Positions 6,732 to 13,790 of a stretch of 39,081 nt of DNA are shown here, in pieces (the stretch's first letter is position 1; each line of letters begins with the position of its first letter). The DNA lies in IMG/VR virus record IMGVR_UViG_3300027897_000003, positions 1 to 39,081 of that record, one strand, 5' to 3'. The translations under genes were made by a program, and so were the position numbers. The notes under the pieces are model-generated. The model did no database searches. It saw only the letters and a program-made list of their open reading frames with translations, and was not told the DNA's origin. Source of the DNA: a virus.

Positions 6732-6889
6732 GTCGCAAGGCGCGCTTGGGCGGGCAGGCGACCGGGGAACGGGTCCTTCCCCGGGCAAGCGACGCGGGTC
6801 CCGGCGGCCGCGAAGCTCGTCTCGTGACAGGGACCCGTGCCAAGTCGCCGCTCCGGGGTGGTCGCCGTGGCCAGCGCGGGGCCTCATGA
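6728..6889 (+). CDS. short basic hypothetical protein
   Basis: A 53-residue, Arg/Gly-rich protein starting at ATG 6728 with ATGA overlaps at both ends; the overlaps are the main support for it. No fold is evident and it may be disordered. Within it, bases 6742-6761 form a degenerate copy (12 of 14 conserved positions) of the palindrome found at the two promoters at 9.77 and 10.93 kb. Confidence 0.35.
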   Translation: MSRKARLGGQATGERVLPRASDAGPGGREARLVTGTRAKSPLRGGRRGQRGAS

Positions 6890-7185
6890 TCCGCGTCACC
6901 GTGGAGTTAGTCAGTGCCGTTCAGCCGTCCCGCTCCCGGATCCTCGGCGTGGCCGAGATCGCCAACGTGGGCGGTGACGCGCGCCTCGGCGACTACACCG
7001 TGGAGCTTGTGTCCGGGGCCACGAAGGAACTCTGGCGATCGGGGGTTGTCCGCGGCTTCCCGCGGCTCGTGCGGGGCCCGTGGGACTTGCTCTACTGCGC
7101 GCTGGCGGCGACCGTGGGCGACCGGAACCGTCGCGGCCGCTCGAGCGCGGGCCCCGGTCCCGGCGCCAACCGGACGGCGGGCTAG
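6886..7185 (+). CDS. conserved small phage protein upstream of terminase
   Basis: A 99-residue protein starting at ATG 6886 in an ATGA overlap. It begins MIRVTVELVSA and continues with ILGVAEIANVGG and GDYTVELVSG, a run of antiparallel strands, then VVRGFPRLVRGPWDLLYCALAA and a Gly/Arg-rich tail. Similar small proteins (MIRVTVEL...LG...I.N.G.....G.Y.V.L) lie next to terminase in other siphoviruses. Role unknown. Confidence 0.5.
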   Translation: MIRVTVELVSAVQPSRSRILGVAEIANVGGDARLGDYTVELVSGATKELWRSGVVRGFPRLVRGPWDLLYCALAATVGDRNRRGRSSAGPGPGANRTAG

Positions 7186-7189
7186 CTGC

Positions 7190-7780
7190 GTGGGGCGGGC
7201 ATCCTCGGCGAGGCGGGAGTACTTGTCGCAGCGCGCCTATGCCGCGCGGCGCGGGGTCTCGCACAAGGCCGTGCAGAAGGCCATTGCGGCTGGCCGGCTG
7301 GCGGGGGCGGTCCGGGCCGACGGCAAGATCGATCCGGCGGCCGCCGACCGGGCATGGGCTGCCAACACCGACGTGACCAAGTCGCGGAATTCCGTCTCGG
7401 GGGATCCCAAGCGGCGGCGGGTGCCCGGGACCCCGTCCCTGCCCGCCAGCTCCCGCCCCGAGGGCGAGGCGGCGTCCGACCCGGGTGCGCTCGGGGTCTC
7501 CGACCGCGGCTACACCGCGGCGCGCGCCATGCGGGAGGCATTCGCGGCCAAGACGGCGAAGCTCGAGTACGAGCGGCTGTCGGGGAAGCTGATCGAGGCG
7601 GACGAGGTGCGGCGTGGGGCCTTCGAGACCGGCCGGCGGGTGCGGGACACGATCCTGTCGATCCCCGACCGGCTCTCACCGATCCTCGCCGGGCTCACCG
7701 ACGTCAACGAGATCCACAGGGCCCTGACGATCGAGCTTCGGGCCGCGCTCGAGGCGCTTTCTCATGACCGGCGGCGCTGA
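7190..7780 (+). CDS. terS: terminase small subunit (Nu1-like)
   Basis: A 196-residue protein. The N-terminus (LSQRAYAARRGVSHKAVQKAI...GRL) is a helix-turn-helix of the Nu1 type that recognises the packaging start site. After a Pro/Gly-rich linker, AKTAKLEYERLSGKLIEADEV and RRVRDTILSIPDRLSPILAGL match the assembly region of lambda-type small terminases. It overlaps the large subunit by 17 bases. GTG 7190 is the longest start that clears the upstream stop but has a weak ribosome site; TTG 7223, behind GGCGGGAG, would shorten it by 11 residues. It forms the packaging motor's DNA-recognition ring with the downstream gene product. Confidence 0.8.
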   Translation: MGRASSARREYLSQRAYAARRGVSHKAVQKAIAAGRLAGAVRADGKIDPAAADRAWAANTDVTKSRNSVSGDPKRRRVPGTPSLPASSRPEGEAASDPGALGVSDRGYTAARAMREAFAAKTAKLEYERLSGKLIEADEVRRGAFETGRRVRDTILSIPDRLSPILAGLTDVNEIHRALTIELRAALEALSHDRRR

Positions 7781-9686
7781 GATCTACGGCCGTTCCCTGC
7801 TGGACGGCCTCGAGCCAGACGACGAGTTGACCGTTCACGAGTGGGCGGACGCTCACCGGATGCTGTCCTCTGCGGCCTCGAGCGAGCCGGGGCCGTGGCG
7901 GACGGCGCGGACCCCGTACCTGCGCGAGCCGATGGACTGTCTGAGCCCTGTGCATCCCTGCCGGCGGGTCGTCATGCAGTTTGGGGCGCAGCTCGGGAAG
8001 ACCGAGACCGGGAACAATTGGATCGGGGCGATCATTCACCGCTGGCCGGCTCCGATCCTGATGGTCCTGCCGACCGTGGACATCGCCAAGAAGGTCTCGA
8101 AGCAGCGGATCGCGCCGATGATCATGGCCTCGGACGCGCTGCGCAGCCGGGTCCGGGATGCGCGCTCGCGGGACTCCGGGAACACGGTGCAGGTCAAGGA
8201 ATTCCCGGGCGGCGTCCTCATGCTGACCGGGGCGAACTCCGGGGCTGGCCTGCGCTCGATGCCGATCCGCGACCTGTTCCTCGACGAGATCGACAAGTAT
8301 CCCGGCGACGTCGATGGAGAGGGCGACCCGGTCGCTCTGGCCGAGAAGCGGACGGCCACCTTCTCGCGGCGTAAGGTCCTGTTGACCTCGACGCCGACGA
8401 TCAAGGGCTTCAGTCGGATCGAGCGCGAGATGCGGCGGACCGACCTGCGGCGCTACTACGTGCCGTGCCCGGCCTGCGGCCACATGGATTACCTCACGTG
8501 GCGCGAGGTCGGCCATCACCGCATCGAGTGGAACGAGGGCTCGCCGGAGACGGCGCACATGGTCTGCGGGAAGTGCGACGCGAGCGTGGAGGAGTGGCAC
8601 AAGACGGCCATGCTCGAGCGCGGCGAGTGGCGCTCGACCCAGACCGCGGACCGCGCCTCGGTGGGCTTCCACCTGTCGGCGCTCTACTCGCCGATCGGCT
8701 GGAAGTCGTGGCGGGAGTGCGTCGAGGAGTTCCTCGACGCCAAGGACGACCCGTTGAAGCTCCGGGTCTGGGTCAACACCGTGCTGGCCGAGACGTGGGA
8801 GGAGCGCGGTACCAGCATCGAGAGCGGAGTACTCAGGCTGCGCTGTCGGCCGTACCGGGCCGAGATCCCGGCCGGGGTTGGCGTCCTCGTGGCGGCGATC
8901 GACACCCAGATCGACCGGCTCGAGGTCATGGTCTACGGCTTCGGCGCCGGCGAGGAGATGTGGCTGGTGGCCTTCACGCAGTTGTTCGGCGATCCGTCCC
9001 GGGAGGCGGTCTGGTACGACCTCGACCGGTTCCTCGAGCGCGACTACGTCCACGAGTCGGGCCGGCGCTTCCGGGTCGAGACCACGGTGATCGACTCGGG
9101 TGGCGCCCACACCGAGGAGGTCTACCGGTTCGCGGCTGCTCGGCAACGCCGGCACGTCTACGCGATCAAGGGCGCCTCCTACTCGGGCCGGCCGCTCGTG
9201 GAACGGCCGTCCACCAACAACCGCTACCGGATCCCGCTGTTCGTCCTGTGCGTCGACACCGGCAAGGAGATCGTGATCAGCCGCTTCCAGATCTCGGCTC
9301 CGGGGCCCGGATACATCCACCTGCCGGAGTGGGTTGACGACGAGATCCTGTCGCAGTTGACCGCCGAGCGTGCGGTGCGCAAGTACGTGCGGGGCCGTGG
9401 GTCCGTCCGGGTGTGGCTCAAGCAGCGGGAGCGTAACGAGGCGCTCGACATGACCGTCTACGCGCTGGCGGGCCTCTACGTGGCCTTCCCCGTGGCCTCG
9501 AGCCGGTCTCGGATGCTCGAGGAGCGGGCGGCGCGCTGGGCGGCGCCTCCGGACGATGCCTCCGGCGGGCCCGCCGGGCCTCCCGGGGGCCCGCCGCCGA
9601 ACGGCGAGCCGCCGTCCCAAGATCGCCCGGCCCCGGCCCTGCCGTCCCGGTTCCGTCGCGGCGGCTGGGTCCGCGGCTACCGCTGA
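7764..9686 (+). CDS. terL: terminase large subunit (lambda GpA family)
   Basis: A 640-residue packaging ATPase/nuclease. The ATPase part has a Walker-A-like GAQLGKTE (74-81) after VVMQF and a Walker B LFLDEID (171-177), followed by the coupling segment LLTSTPT. A zinc-like pair CPACG (235-238) and CGKCD (268-271) is characteristic of the GpA family. The C-terminal nuclease part shows AAIDTQIDRLEVMVYGFG and VIDSGGAHTEEVY, with the acidic residues expected of an RNase-H-like fold. Length matches lambda GpA (641). The last ~45 residues are Pro/Gly-rich and probably serve in portal docking. Lambda-type terminases normally cut at cos sites; I could not identify a cos site by eye. Confidence 0.95.
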   Translation: MTGGAEIYGRSLLDGLEPDDELTVHEWADAHRMLSSAASSEPGPWRTARTPYLREPMDCLSPVHPCRRVVMQFGAQLGKTETGNNWIGAIIHRWPAPILMVLPTVDIAKKVSKQRIAPMIMASDALRSRVRDARSRDSGNTVQVKEFPGGVLMLTGANSGAGLRSMPIRDLFLDEIDKYPGDVDGEGDPVALAEKRTATFSRRKVLLTSTPTIKGFSRIEREMRRTDLRRYYVPCPACGHMDYLTWREVGHHRIEWNEGSPETAHMVCGKCDASVEEWHKTAMLERGEWRSTQTADRASVGFHLSALYSPIGWKSWRECVEEFLDAKDDPLKLRVWVNTVLAETWEERGTSIESGVLRLRCRPYRAEIPAGVGVLVAAIDTQIDRLEVMVYGFGAGEEMWLVAFTQLFGDPSREAVWYDLDRFLERDYVHESGRRFRVETTVIDSGGAHTEEVYRFAAARQRRHVYAIKGASYSGRPLVERPSTNNRYRIPLFVLCVDTGKEIVISRFQISAPGPGYIHLPEWVDDEILSQLTAERAVRKYVRGRGSVRVWLKQRERNEALDMTVYALAGLYVAFPVASSRSRMLEERAARWAAPPDDASGGPAGPPGGPPPNGEPPSQDRPAPALPSRFRRGGWVRGYR

Positions 9687-9767
9687 CCAGCTCCGCGCCC
9701 GCGGGCCGGCCCGCCCGGCTCCGGCACGCCGCTTGCACGGGCGGGGACTTGTGAAATCGGACCGGTT

Positions 9768-9800
9768 TCGCTTGCGCGGGCAAGCGACTCATGCCATACT
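9768..9800 (+). promoter_or_regulatory. sigma70-like promoter with overlapping palindrome
   Basis: TTGCGC (9772-9777) and CATACT (9795-9800) are separated by 17 bases. The -35 lies inside the 20-bp palindrome TCGCTTGCGCGGGCAAGCGA (9768-9787, 8-bp arms). The same TCGCTTG-N6-CAAGCGA element recurs at 10924-10943 in the same position relative to another promoter. The element falls in the 162-bp gap after terminase, upstream of the gene at 9849. Repressor or activator binding is inferred from the symmetry. Confidence 0.6.
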
Positions 9801-9808
9801 ACTTGTGT

Positions 9809-9827
9809 CGGCGGGAAGGGCCCGCCG
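9809..9827 (+). other. 5' leader hairpin after promoter
   Basis: CGGCGGG (9809-9815) pairs with CCCGCCG (9821-9827) around a 5-base loop AAGGG, beginning almost at the predicted transcription start (about 9807). It lies just ahead of the ribosome site GCAGGGAGGG of the gene at 9849. A 5' mRNA-stabilising or regulatory hairpin is the simplest reading. Confidence 0.5.
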
Positions 9828-9848
9828 GCGAACCGCAGGGAGGGAACG

Positions 9849-10346
9849 ATGAAGACGAACCGGAAGGCGAGCGCGACGCAGAAGCCCGAGATGATCATCA
9901 AGTCCCGCGTGCCGCGCGGGTGGAAGCCCGCCCCGGCAGCTACGCATCCGGTGTCTGTCTCGATCCAGAACATGCCGTGGAACCAGCGCAAGCGCCGGCT
10001 CGAAACTGCCACCACCTATGCCGAGGTTTGCGCGCTGTCGCGCCTCGGCGATCAGCCGTTGATCTCGCGCGTGGGCGAGGTGGTCCTCCATCGCAATGGG
10101 ATCTCCGGGCAGCCGTTCCACACCGTCACCTTCATGGGCGACGGCGGCGGCGCGGAAGGCGAGGCCATGTTCATGGCGACGATCTTCGACTACGACCCGG
10201 CGCGCGAGGGCGCGCTCGTCGACTTCAACCCGTTCTGCGCCGTGGTCCTCTGTCGTGAAGCTGGCGCCGGCTGTATCGAGCGCCTCTACCGCGGCGACAA
10301 CTACTCGCCGTTCCTGACGGCGATCGTCCGCATCTCCGAGCGCTGA
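9849..10346 (+). CDS. hypothetical protein, first gene of the post-terminase island
   Basis: A 165-residue protein starting at ATG 9849 behind the strong site AGGGAGGG. The N-terminal ~35 residues are Lys/Arg-rich. The remainder looks like a mixed alpha/beta domain (VVLHRNGISGQPFHTVTF, EAMFMATIFDYDP, FCAVVLCREAG, FLTAIVRISE). It has its own promoter and is followed by a perfect hairpin, so it may be expressed strongly and independently. No family recognised. Confidence 0.55.
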   Translation: MKTNRKASATQKPEMIIKSRVPRGWKPAPAATHPVSVSIQNMPWNQRKRRLETATTYAEVCALSRLGDQPLISRVGEVVLHRNGISGQPFHTVTFMGDGGGAEGEAMFMATIFDYDPAREGALVDFNPFCAVVLCREAGAGCIERLYRGDNYSPFLTAIVRISER

Positions 10347-10355
10347 CCTCGAGCC

Positions 10356-10381
10356 GCGGCGGGCCCCGAGGGGCCCGCCGC
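10356..10381 (+). terminator. perfect GC-rich hairpin, possible terminator
   Basis: GCGGCGGGCCCC (10356-10367) and GGGGCCCGCCGC (10370-10381) form a 12-bp perfect inverted repeat separated by 2 bases. It starts ten bases after the stop of the 9849 gene and ends directly before the ribosome site GGAGGATCC of the next gene. There is no U-tract, so termination or attenuation is uncertain. Confidence 0.45.
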
Positions 10382-10395
10382 TGGAGGATCCGATC

Positions 10396-10695
10396 ATGGC
10401 GAAGAAGCAACCGACCCCGCAGGAGCCGCCGAAGGATCGCCCGTCAGAGGAGCGGACCTGCGAGTGTGGTCGTCCCGGGCGGCATCCATATCCGATCGGT
10501 GGTGGGTGGGCGTGGGCCTGCGACGACTGCAAGGCGGCCAGCCTCCTCAGCACGGATGGCGACGATGTGTTCGGCCGCCGTCTCACGGAGTCCGACTGGT
10601 CCGGCTGGGCGTCCGACCCGCCGGCGCTGCGCCCGGATCACATCGCCACGGCCATGCCCGCCGGCGAGACGCCGCTCGGCGAGGACGCGGAGTGA
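10396..10695 (+). CDS. hypothetical protein with zinc-like Cys pairs
   Basis: A 99-residue protein starting at ATG 10396 after CTGGAGGATCC. It has a Lys/Pro/Glu-rich N-terminus, then CECGRPGRHPYPIGGG and WACDDCKA: two Cys pairs about 20 residues apart that could bind zinc. The C-terminus is acidic. It shares its stop with the next start (TGATG). Function unknown. Confidence 0.45.
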   Translation: MAKKQPTPQEPPKDRPSEERTCECGRPGRHPYPIGGGWAWACDDCKAASLLSTDGDDVFGRRLTESDWSGWASDPPALRPDHIATAMPAGETPLGEDAE

Positions 10696-10931
10696 TGAGC
10701 CGGCGCGGCAGGCCGGGCCTCCCGGTGACCGTTCCCCGGGCGCTGAGGTATCTCGACAACGCCGAGCAGCACCTGCGGCTCTGCCTCCGCCATCGCCGCG
10801 AGGCGACGTGGCGGAAGGATCGCGGCATGCGGTTGCTGATCCGGTTCATGATCCGTTGCGAGTGTCGGCGCGTGCGGTTCTGGCGGTCACGGCTGGCGGG
10901 CGCGCGGCGCCGCGCCGGAGATATCGCTTGA
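10695..10931 (+). CDS. short basic hypothetical protein
   Basis: A 78-residue, strongly basic, mostly helical protein (RALRYLDNAEQHLRLCLRHR, MRLLIRFMIRCECRRVRFWR) starting at ATG 10695 in a TGATG overlap. Nucleic-acid binding is plausible from charge alone. Its stop codon lies inside the -35 box of the next promoter. Confidence 0.4.
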   Translation: MSRRGRPGLPVTVPRALRYLDNAEQHLRLCLRHRREATWRKDRGMRLLIRFMIRCECRRVRFWRSRLAGARRRAGDIA

Positions 10932-10956
10932 CCGGGCAAGCGATGTATGCTACCAT
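10924..10956 (+). promoter_or_regulatory. sigma70-like promoter with overlapping palindrome
   Basis: TTGACC (10928-10933) and TACCAT (10951-10956) are separated by 17 bases. The -35 is embedded in TCGCTTG-ACCGGG-CAAGCGA (10924-10943). This is the second copy of the element seen at 9768-9787, with the same spacing to the promoter, and would drive the genes from 11006 onward. Confidence 0.62.
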
Positions 10957-10968
10957 GACGTTAGTCGT

Positions 10969-10987
10969 GGGCCGCGCGGTGCGGCCC
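10969..10987 (+). other. 5' leader hairpin after promoter
   Basis: GGGCCGC (10969-10975) pairs with GCGGCCC (10981-10987) around GCGGT, a few bases downstream of the predicted transcription start. It lies directly ahead of the ribosome site GCAGGGAGGGA. The layout copies the leader at 9809-9827. Confidence 0.5.
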
Positions 10988-11005
10988 CGCAGGCAGGGAG
11001 GGAGC

Positions 11006-11248
11006 ATGGCGGTGACGCGGTTGACGAGGCCGGTCCGGCGACGCGCGGAGGCGCTAGTCGTGACCATCCGACCCGAGGGTCGGGAGGCGGTGATCGAGGT
11101 GCGCGAGGCGCGGCGCCGGCGGGGCTTCGAGGTGACGCTCGATGTCCTCTACGGGATGCTGGCGCGCAAGGCGGCGGACCGGCTCGTGGAGGAGCGCCGC
11201 TCGCGGCGCCGGCTGGGCGGGATCGCCCGGCGGGCGGTGCGGTCATGA
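11006..11248 (+). CDS. short basic hypothetical protein
   Basis: An 80-residue protein starting at ATG 11006 behind AGGGAGGG. It has a short beta segment (ALVVTIRPEGREAVIEVRE) followed by a helical, Arg-rich tail (VLYGMLARKAADRLVEE). No family recognised. First gene after its own promoter; overlaps the next gene by 4 bases. Confidence 0.45.
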   Translation: MAVTRLTRPVRRRAEALVVTIRPEGREAVIEVREARRRRGFEVTLDVLYGMLARKAADRLVEERRSRRRLGGIARRAVRS

Positions 11249-11526
11249 TGGCGCGCGATATCGCCCGGGCCGCCTTCTGCTCCCGTGGCGTTTCGGGCAT
11301 CCCGGCCACGCACGGGCATCGAGGTCCGATTGCCCGGGTGCGCGCGGACGGCCGATACGAGGTCGGCTACTCGTGGCGCCGGTGGGGTTCCCATCATCTG
11401 AGCGCCACGGTCTACGAGCGCATCCTCGGCCGTGGGGCGTCGTGGGAGGACGCTTTCGCCGCGGCGGACCGGAGACTGGCTTCTGCGGCGGCGCGGACGG
11501 CTGCCCGGCGGGGAGTGGAGTCATGA
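11245..11526 (+). CDS. hypothetical protein
   Basis: A 93-residue protein starting at ATG 11245 (ATGA overlap). The middle reads HRGPIARVRADGRYEVGYSWRRWG, likely a beta hairpin, then a helical Ala/Arg-rich end. No known motif. Overlaps the following protease-like gene by 4 bases. Confidence 0.4.
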   Translation: MMARDIARAAFCSRGVSGIPATHGHRGPIARVRADGRYEVGYSWRRWGSHHLSATVYERILGRGASWEDAFAAADRRLASAAARTAARRGVES

Positions 11527-12011
11527 GGCTCCGCGGGCTGGCGCGCCCGACGGTTGATGTGCCGCGGGTGTGGTGCGGTCCCGTGGCGCTGGCGGCGATC
11601 ACCGGGGAGCCGCTCTCGGCATTCCCGCGGAAGCCGCGGCGCGGCGGGATGTCGTCCTTCGAGGTGGACACGGCCCTGCGCCTGTGCGGCTACCGGCTGG
11701 ACGTCCTGCGCTTCGCTCGGGGCGAGCGCCTGCCTCTGCATCGGCTGCTGGCGAGGATCCCCGGGGCCCGCGGGATTCTCGCGGTGCCCGGGCATTGGAT
11801 GGCCTTCGAGGGCCTGCTGGTCCTCGACGCATGGTCGTTGCGCGCGACGTGGGTGCATGACCATCCGGCGCGGCGACGGAAGGTTCATCGGGTGACCGTG
11901 GTCTATTCGGCCGGATCACTCGAGGAGGACCTGCGCGGGTTCCTGCTGGGCTCCCGCTTGGGCGCTGGCGCCATGCTCGAGCGGGTGGCGGCCCGGGAGT
12001 TGAGGCGATGA
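11523..12011 (+). CDS. putative cysteine-protease-like protein (C-H-D)
   Basis: A 162-residue protein starting at ATG 11523 in an ATGA overlap. The N-terminal helix segment VWCGPVALAAITG places Cys18 where papain/C39-like enzymes carry the nucleophile (CGPxAL). VPGHWMAFEGLLVLDAWS supplies His91 in a beta hairpin and Asp102 eleven residues on, the usual order and spacing of a Cys-His-Asp triad (GHW..F.....LDxW). Small papain-like proteins of this type occur in phages without known substrates. Because it is outside the capsid block it is not obviously a maturation protease; host-directed processing is a guess. Confidence 0.5.
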   Translation: MRLRGLARPTVDVPRVWCGPVALAAITGEPLSAFPRKPRRGGMSSFEVDTALRLCGYRLDVLRFARGERLPLHRLLARIPGARGILAVPGHWMAFEGLLVLDAWSLRATWVHDHPARRRKVHRVTVVYSAGSLEEDLRGFLLGSRLGAGAMLERVAARELRR

Positions 12012-12319
12012 GTGGCGGCCCGAGGTTCAGCCGGGCCTACCGGCGCGGCACGGTGGACGCGGACTCTGTGATGTTCGTCGTGGGCGGCGCCACCGCCCTG
12101 CTGGAGATCGACGCTGCCGCGGACGCCGTCCGGTCCTGTCGTTCGGGCCGGCTGCGCCGGGATCCGGTGGATCTGCTGGTGCGCCTCGACCGCAGTGCGT
12201 GGCGGCCGGCGACCACGGAAGACTCAGCGCGCGAGATGATCGATCGCGTCATCCTGCACGATCTACTGCGCGGCTTGCCGGTTCGCAGGCCGTTGTTTCG
12301 ACCGCTGGGGGGCTTGTGA
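12008..12319 (+). CDS. hypothetical protein
   Basis: A 103-residue protein starting at ATG 12008 (ATGA overlap). Predicted mostly helical (ALLEIDAAADAVRSCRSG, DPVDLLVRLDRS, REMIDRVILHDLLRG). No family recognised. Confidence 0.4.
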   Translation: MSGGPRFSRAYRRGTVDADSVMFVVGGATALLEIDAAADAVRSCRSGRLRRDPVDLLVRLDRSAWRPATTEDSAREMIDRVILHDLLRGLPVRRPLFRPLGGL

Positions 12320-12522
12320 TGAACGGGAATCCAAACCTCCGCGAGGCGCTGAGGCTCGCCCGGCGACTCGGGTGCAGAGTTGGCATCCTGCGGCGGACGG
12401 GCGAAGTGCGGATCCAGATGCCGGATCCAGCGGCGCCGGTTGTGGTGTGTAACTGCCGCAGGAAGGACACGCCCCACGTGCTAGTCCGCGCGCTGCGGCG
12501 CCTCGAGCGGGAGGGTCGATGA
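12319..12522 (+). CDS. small HicA-like / dsRBD-fold protein
   Basis: A 67-residue protein; ATG 12319 shares one base with the upstream stop (an in-frame GTG at 12316 is possible). The order helix (LREALRLARRLGCRV), three strands (ILRRTGEVRIQMP, PVVVCNCRRKDTP), helix (HVLVRALRRLER) matches the HicA mRNA-interferase/dsRBD fold. However, the catalytic His of HicA (usually GSHH) is replaced by TGEVR and there is no HicB antitoxin next door. Related phage proteins (LRxAxxLAxxLG...RRTGE.R...P......RRKD.P..L...L) are known as hypotheticals. Confidence 0.45.
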   Translation: MNGNPNLREALRLARRLGCRVGILRRTGEVRIQMPDPAAPVVVCNCRRKDTPHVLVRALRRLEREGR

Positions 12523-12770
12523 TCACGCGATGGAAGCGCTGTCGCTGTGGCGAGCAGATCGTGCTGCAGGACGACGGCCCGCGGCTGGGCCTGCGCTGGC
12601 ACAACTACTGCCGCTCGCAGTCTGGGCGGGACGTCGTGGGGCGGGTGCATCGGTGTGCGTTCCCGGGCGCCACGGTGGGGCGGTCCGTCGGGGCCGGCCT
12701 GCGTGGCACCGGCTGCCGGGTCAACGGTCGCCTCCTCGAGGCGGCCTTCGGCTCGAGGAGGGAGGACTGA
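12519..12770 (+). CDS. hypothetical protein with Cys/His
   Basis: An 83-residue protein starting at ATG 12519 (ATGA overlap). MITRWKRCRCGEQIVL gives a CxC pair and RWHNYCRS / RVHRCAFPG provide further Cys and His, so zinc binding is possible. Basic overall. Function unknown. Confidence 0.4.
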   Translation: MITRWKRCRCGEQIVLQDDGPRLGLRWHNYCRSQSGRDVVGRVHRCAFPGATVGRSVGAGLRGTGCRVNGRLLEAAFGSRRED

Positions 12771-13015
12771 TGGGCGCCATGCGGGTATCGGGCATCCCGC
12801 TCGTGGCGATCGCCGGGACGGTCACGCCGGATCCGCTTCCGCCGGCGCCACGCGATCACCACTGGGTTGGGATCATCACGGAGATCAGGTCGATCGTTCC
12901 GGTCGACCACGAGGGGGGCCGGATGCTGCTGGCTGGCATGATCCACCACGAGGCGCGGGTCGTGTTCTGTCTCGAGCGGATTCCTCAGCGTCGAGCCAGC
13001 AGGAGGAAGGCATGA
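12770..13015 (+). CDS. hypothetical protein
   Basis: An 81-residue protein starting at ATG 12770, sharing one base with the upstream stop. It has a beta-like first half (GIPLVAIAGTVTPDP) and HHWVGIITEIRSIVPV. No motif recognised. Overlaps the next gene by 4 bases. Confidence 0.4.
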   Translation: MGAMRVSGIPLVAIAGTVTPDPLPPAPRDHHWVGIITEIRSIVPVDHEGGRMLLAGMIHHEARVVFCLERIPQRRASRRKA

Positions 13016-13410
13016 GCGGTCGGAAGCAGCCGGTCGGTGTGGATTCCATGTTGTGCAAGCCGGATCCGCCGGCGGCGCCTCCGCGGTCCCGGATCTCGGA
13101 CGCGGAGTTCATGGCGGCTGGCCTCGAGCGCTACGGGCGGCGCTTCCTTGAGGCGATCGAGAACATCCCGGCCCGCCCGGCCATGTGGGCTCCCGGCGCG
13201 CCAGCGCCTTCGACGGGTGCGGCCTGCCTCGCGGCTGGTCGTCAGTTAGCTGGCTACCTCGAGGCCGAGCGGATCGCGGCGCGGACCACGGTGGCGCTCG
13301 ACGCGCTCGAGCCTCGGTTTCCGGCGCGGAGGGCAGTAGGTTTCCTGTTGCGCACCATCGAGCGGTTCCAGCCGTCCCGGATCGGTCTCACGATCCGACC
13401 GCGGGACTAG
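13012..13410 (+). CDS. hypothetical protein
   Basis: A 132-residue protein starting at ATG 13012 behind AGGAGGAAGGC. The first 30 residues are Pro/Lys-rich; the rest is helical (SDAEFMAAGLERYGRRFLEAI, CLAAGRQLAGYLEAERIAA, AVGFLLRTIERF). No family recognised. Confidence 0.4.
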   Translation: MSGRKQPVGVDSMLCKPDPPAAPPRSRISDAEFMAAGLERYGRRFLEAIENIPARPAMWAPGAPAPSTGAACLAAGRQLAGYLEAERIAARTTVALDALEPRFPARRAVGFLLRTIERFQPSRIGLTIRPRD

Positions 13411-13421
13411 GAGGAGGGCGG

Positions 13422-13604
13422 TTGTCGAAGAGCAAGGCTTCACAGGCGGCGAGCATGCTGGGCCGGATCGGGGCCCGGAAGGGTGGGCGGGCCCGCGCCC
13501 GGGCGCTTTCCCCGGCGCGGCGCTCGGAGATCGCGCGGCTGGGAGCTGCCAAGACCAACCGGATCCGCTGGGGTCGCCGGCGGAAGAAGGGAGTGGCGCG
13601 ATGA
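13422..13604 (+). CDS. small basic protein of the KGG/ARA type
   Basis: A 60-residue protein; TTG 13422 follows GGAGGAGGGCGG, the best ribosome site in this gap, which is why I accept a TTG start. SMLGRIGARKGGRARARALSP followed by RRSEIARLGAAKTNRIRW matches a short motif (GxKGGxARAxxLSPxRRSEIARxAAxxRW) seen in many small phage and plasmid proteins. It is presumably DNA- or RNA-binding by charge. Overlaps the next start by 4 bases. Confidence 0.5.
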   Translation: MSKSKASQAASMLGRIGARKGGRARARALSPARRSEIARLGAAKTNRIRWGRRRKKGVAR

Positions 13605-13789
13605 GCTACACGGCAGTGCGCTGGCAGGTTGTCGTGTCCCGCAGCGGCCGCGTGAGGTGGCGCGCGTGGCGGCTGTGGTGGCTCCTGTTCTGGCGGGAGA
13701 TAGCCCGGGGCGAGTCTCTCACGGTGGAGGAGGCCGAGAAGTCGGCGGCAACGGCCTGTGGCTCGAGGAGCTATGGAAGGTGGCTCTGA
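13601..13789 (+). CDS. short basic/aromatic hypothetical protein
   Basis: A 62-residue protein starting at ATG 13601 (ATGA overlap). It contains the Trp-rich amphipathic stretch RWRAWRLWWLLFWREIARG, which could associate with the inner membrane face. Function unknown. Confidence 0.4.
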   Translation: MSYTAVRWQVVVSRSGRVRWRAWRLWWLLFWREIARGESLTVEEAEKSAATACGSRSYGRWL

Positions 13790-13790
13790 C

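Noticed and set aside
7000-7190. A cos packaging site upstream of the small terminase
   Set aside because: Lambda-type terminases suggest one, but I could not identify binding repeats or a symmetric nick site with any confidence.
7704-9620. Minus-strand open frame of about 640 codons opposite the large terminase
   Set aside because: Mirror image of the terminase codons in a GC-rich genome; no ribosome site or recognisable domain.
9556-9852. Open frame overlapping the terminase end and finishing in an ATGA with the 9849 gene
   Set aside because: Overlap is mostly with terL, composition is low-complexity, and the non-overlapping part is better explained by the promoter, palindrome and hairpin.
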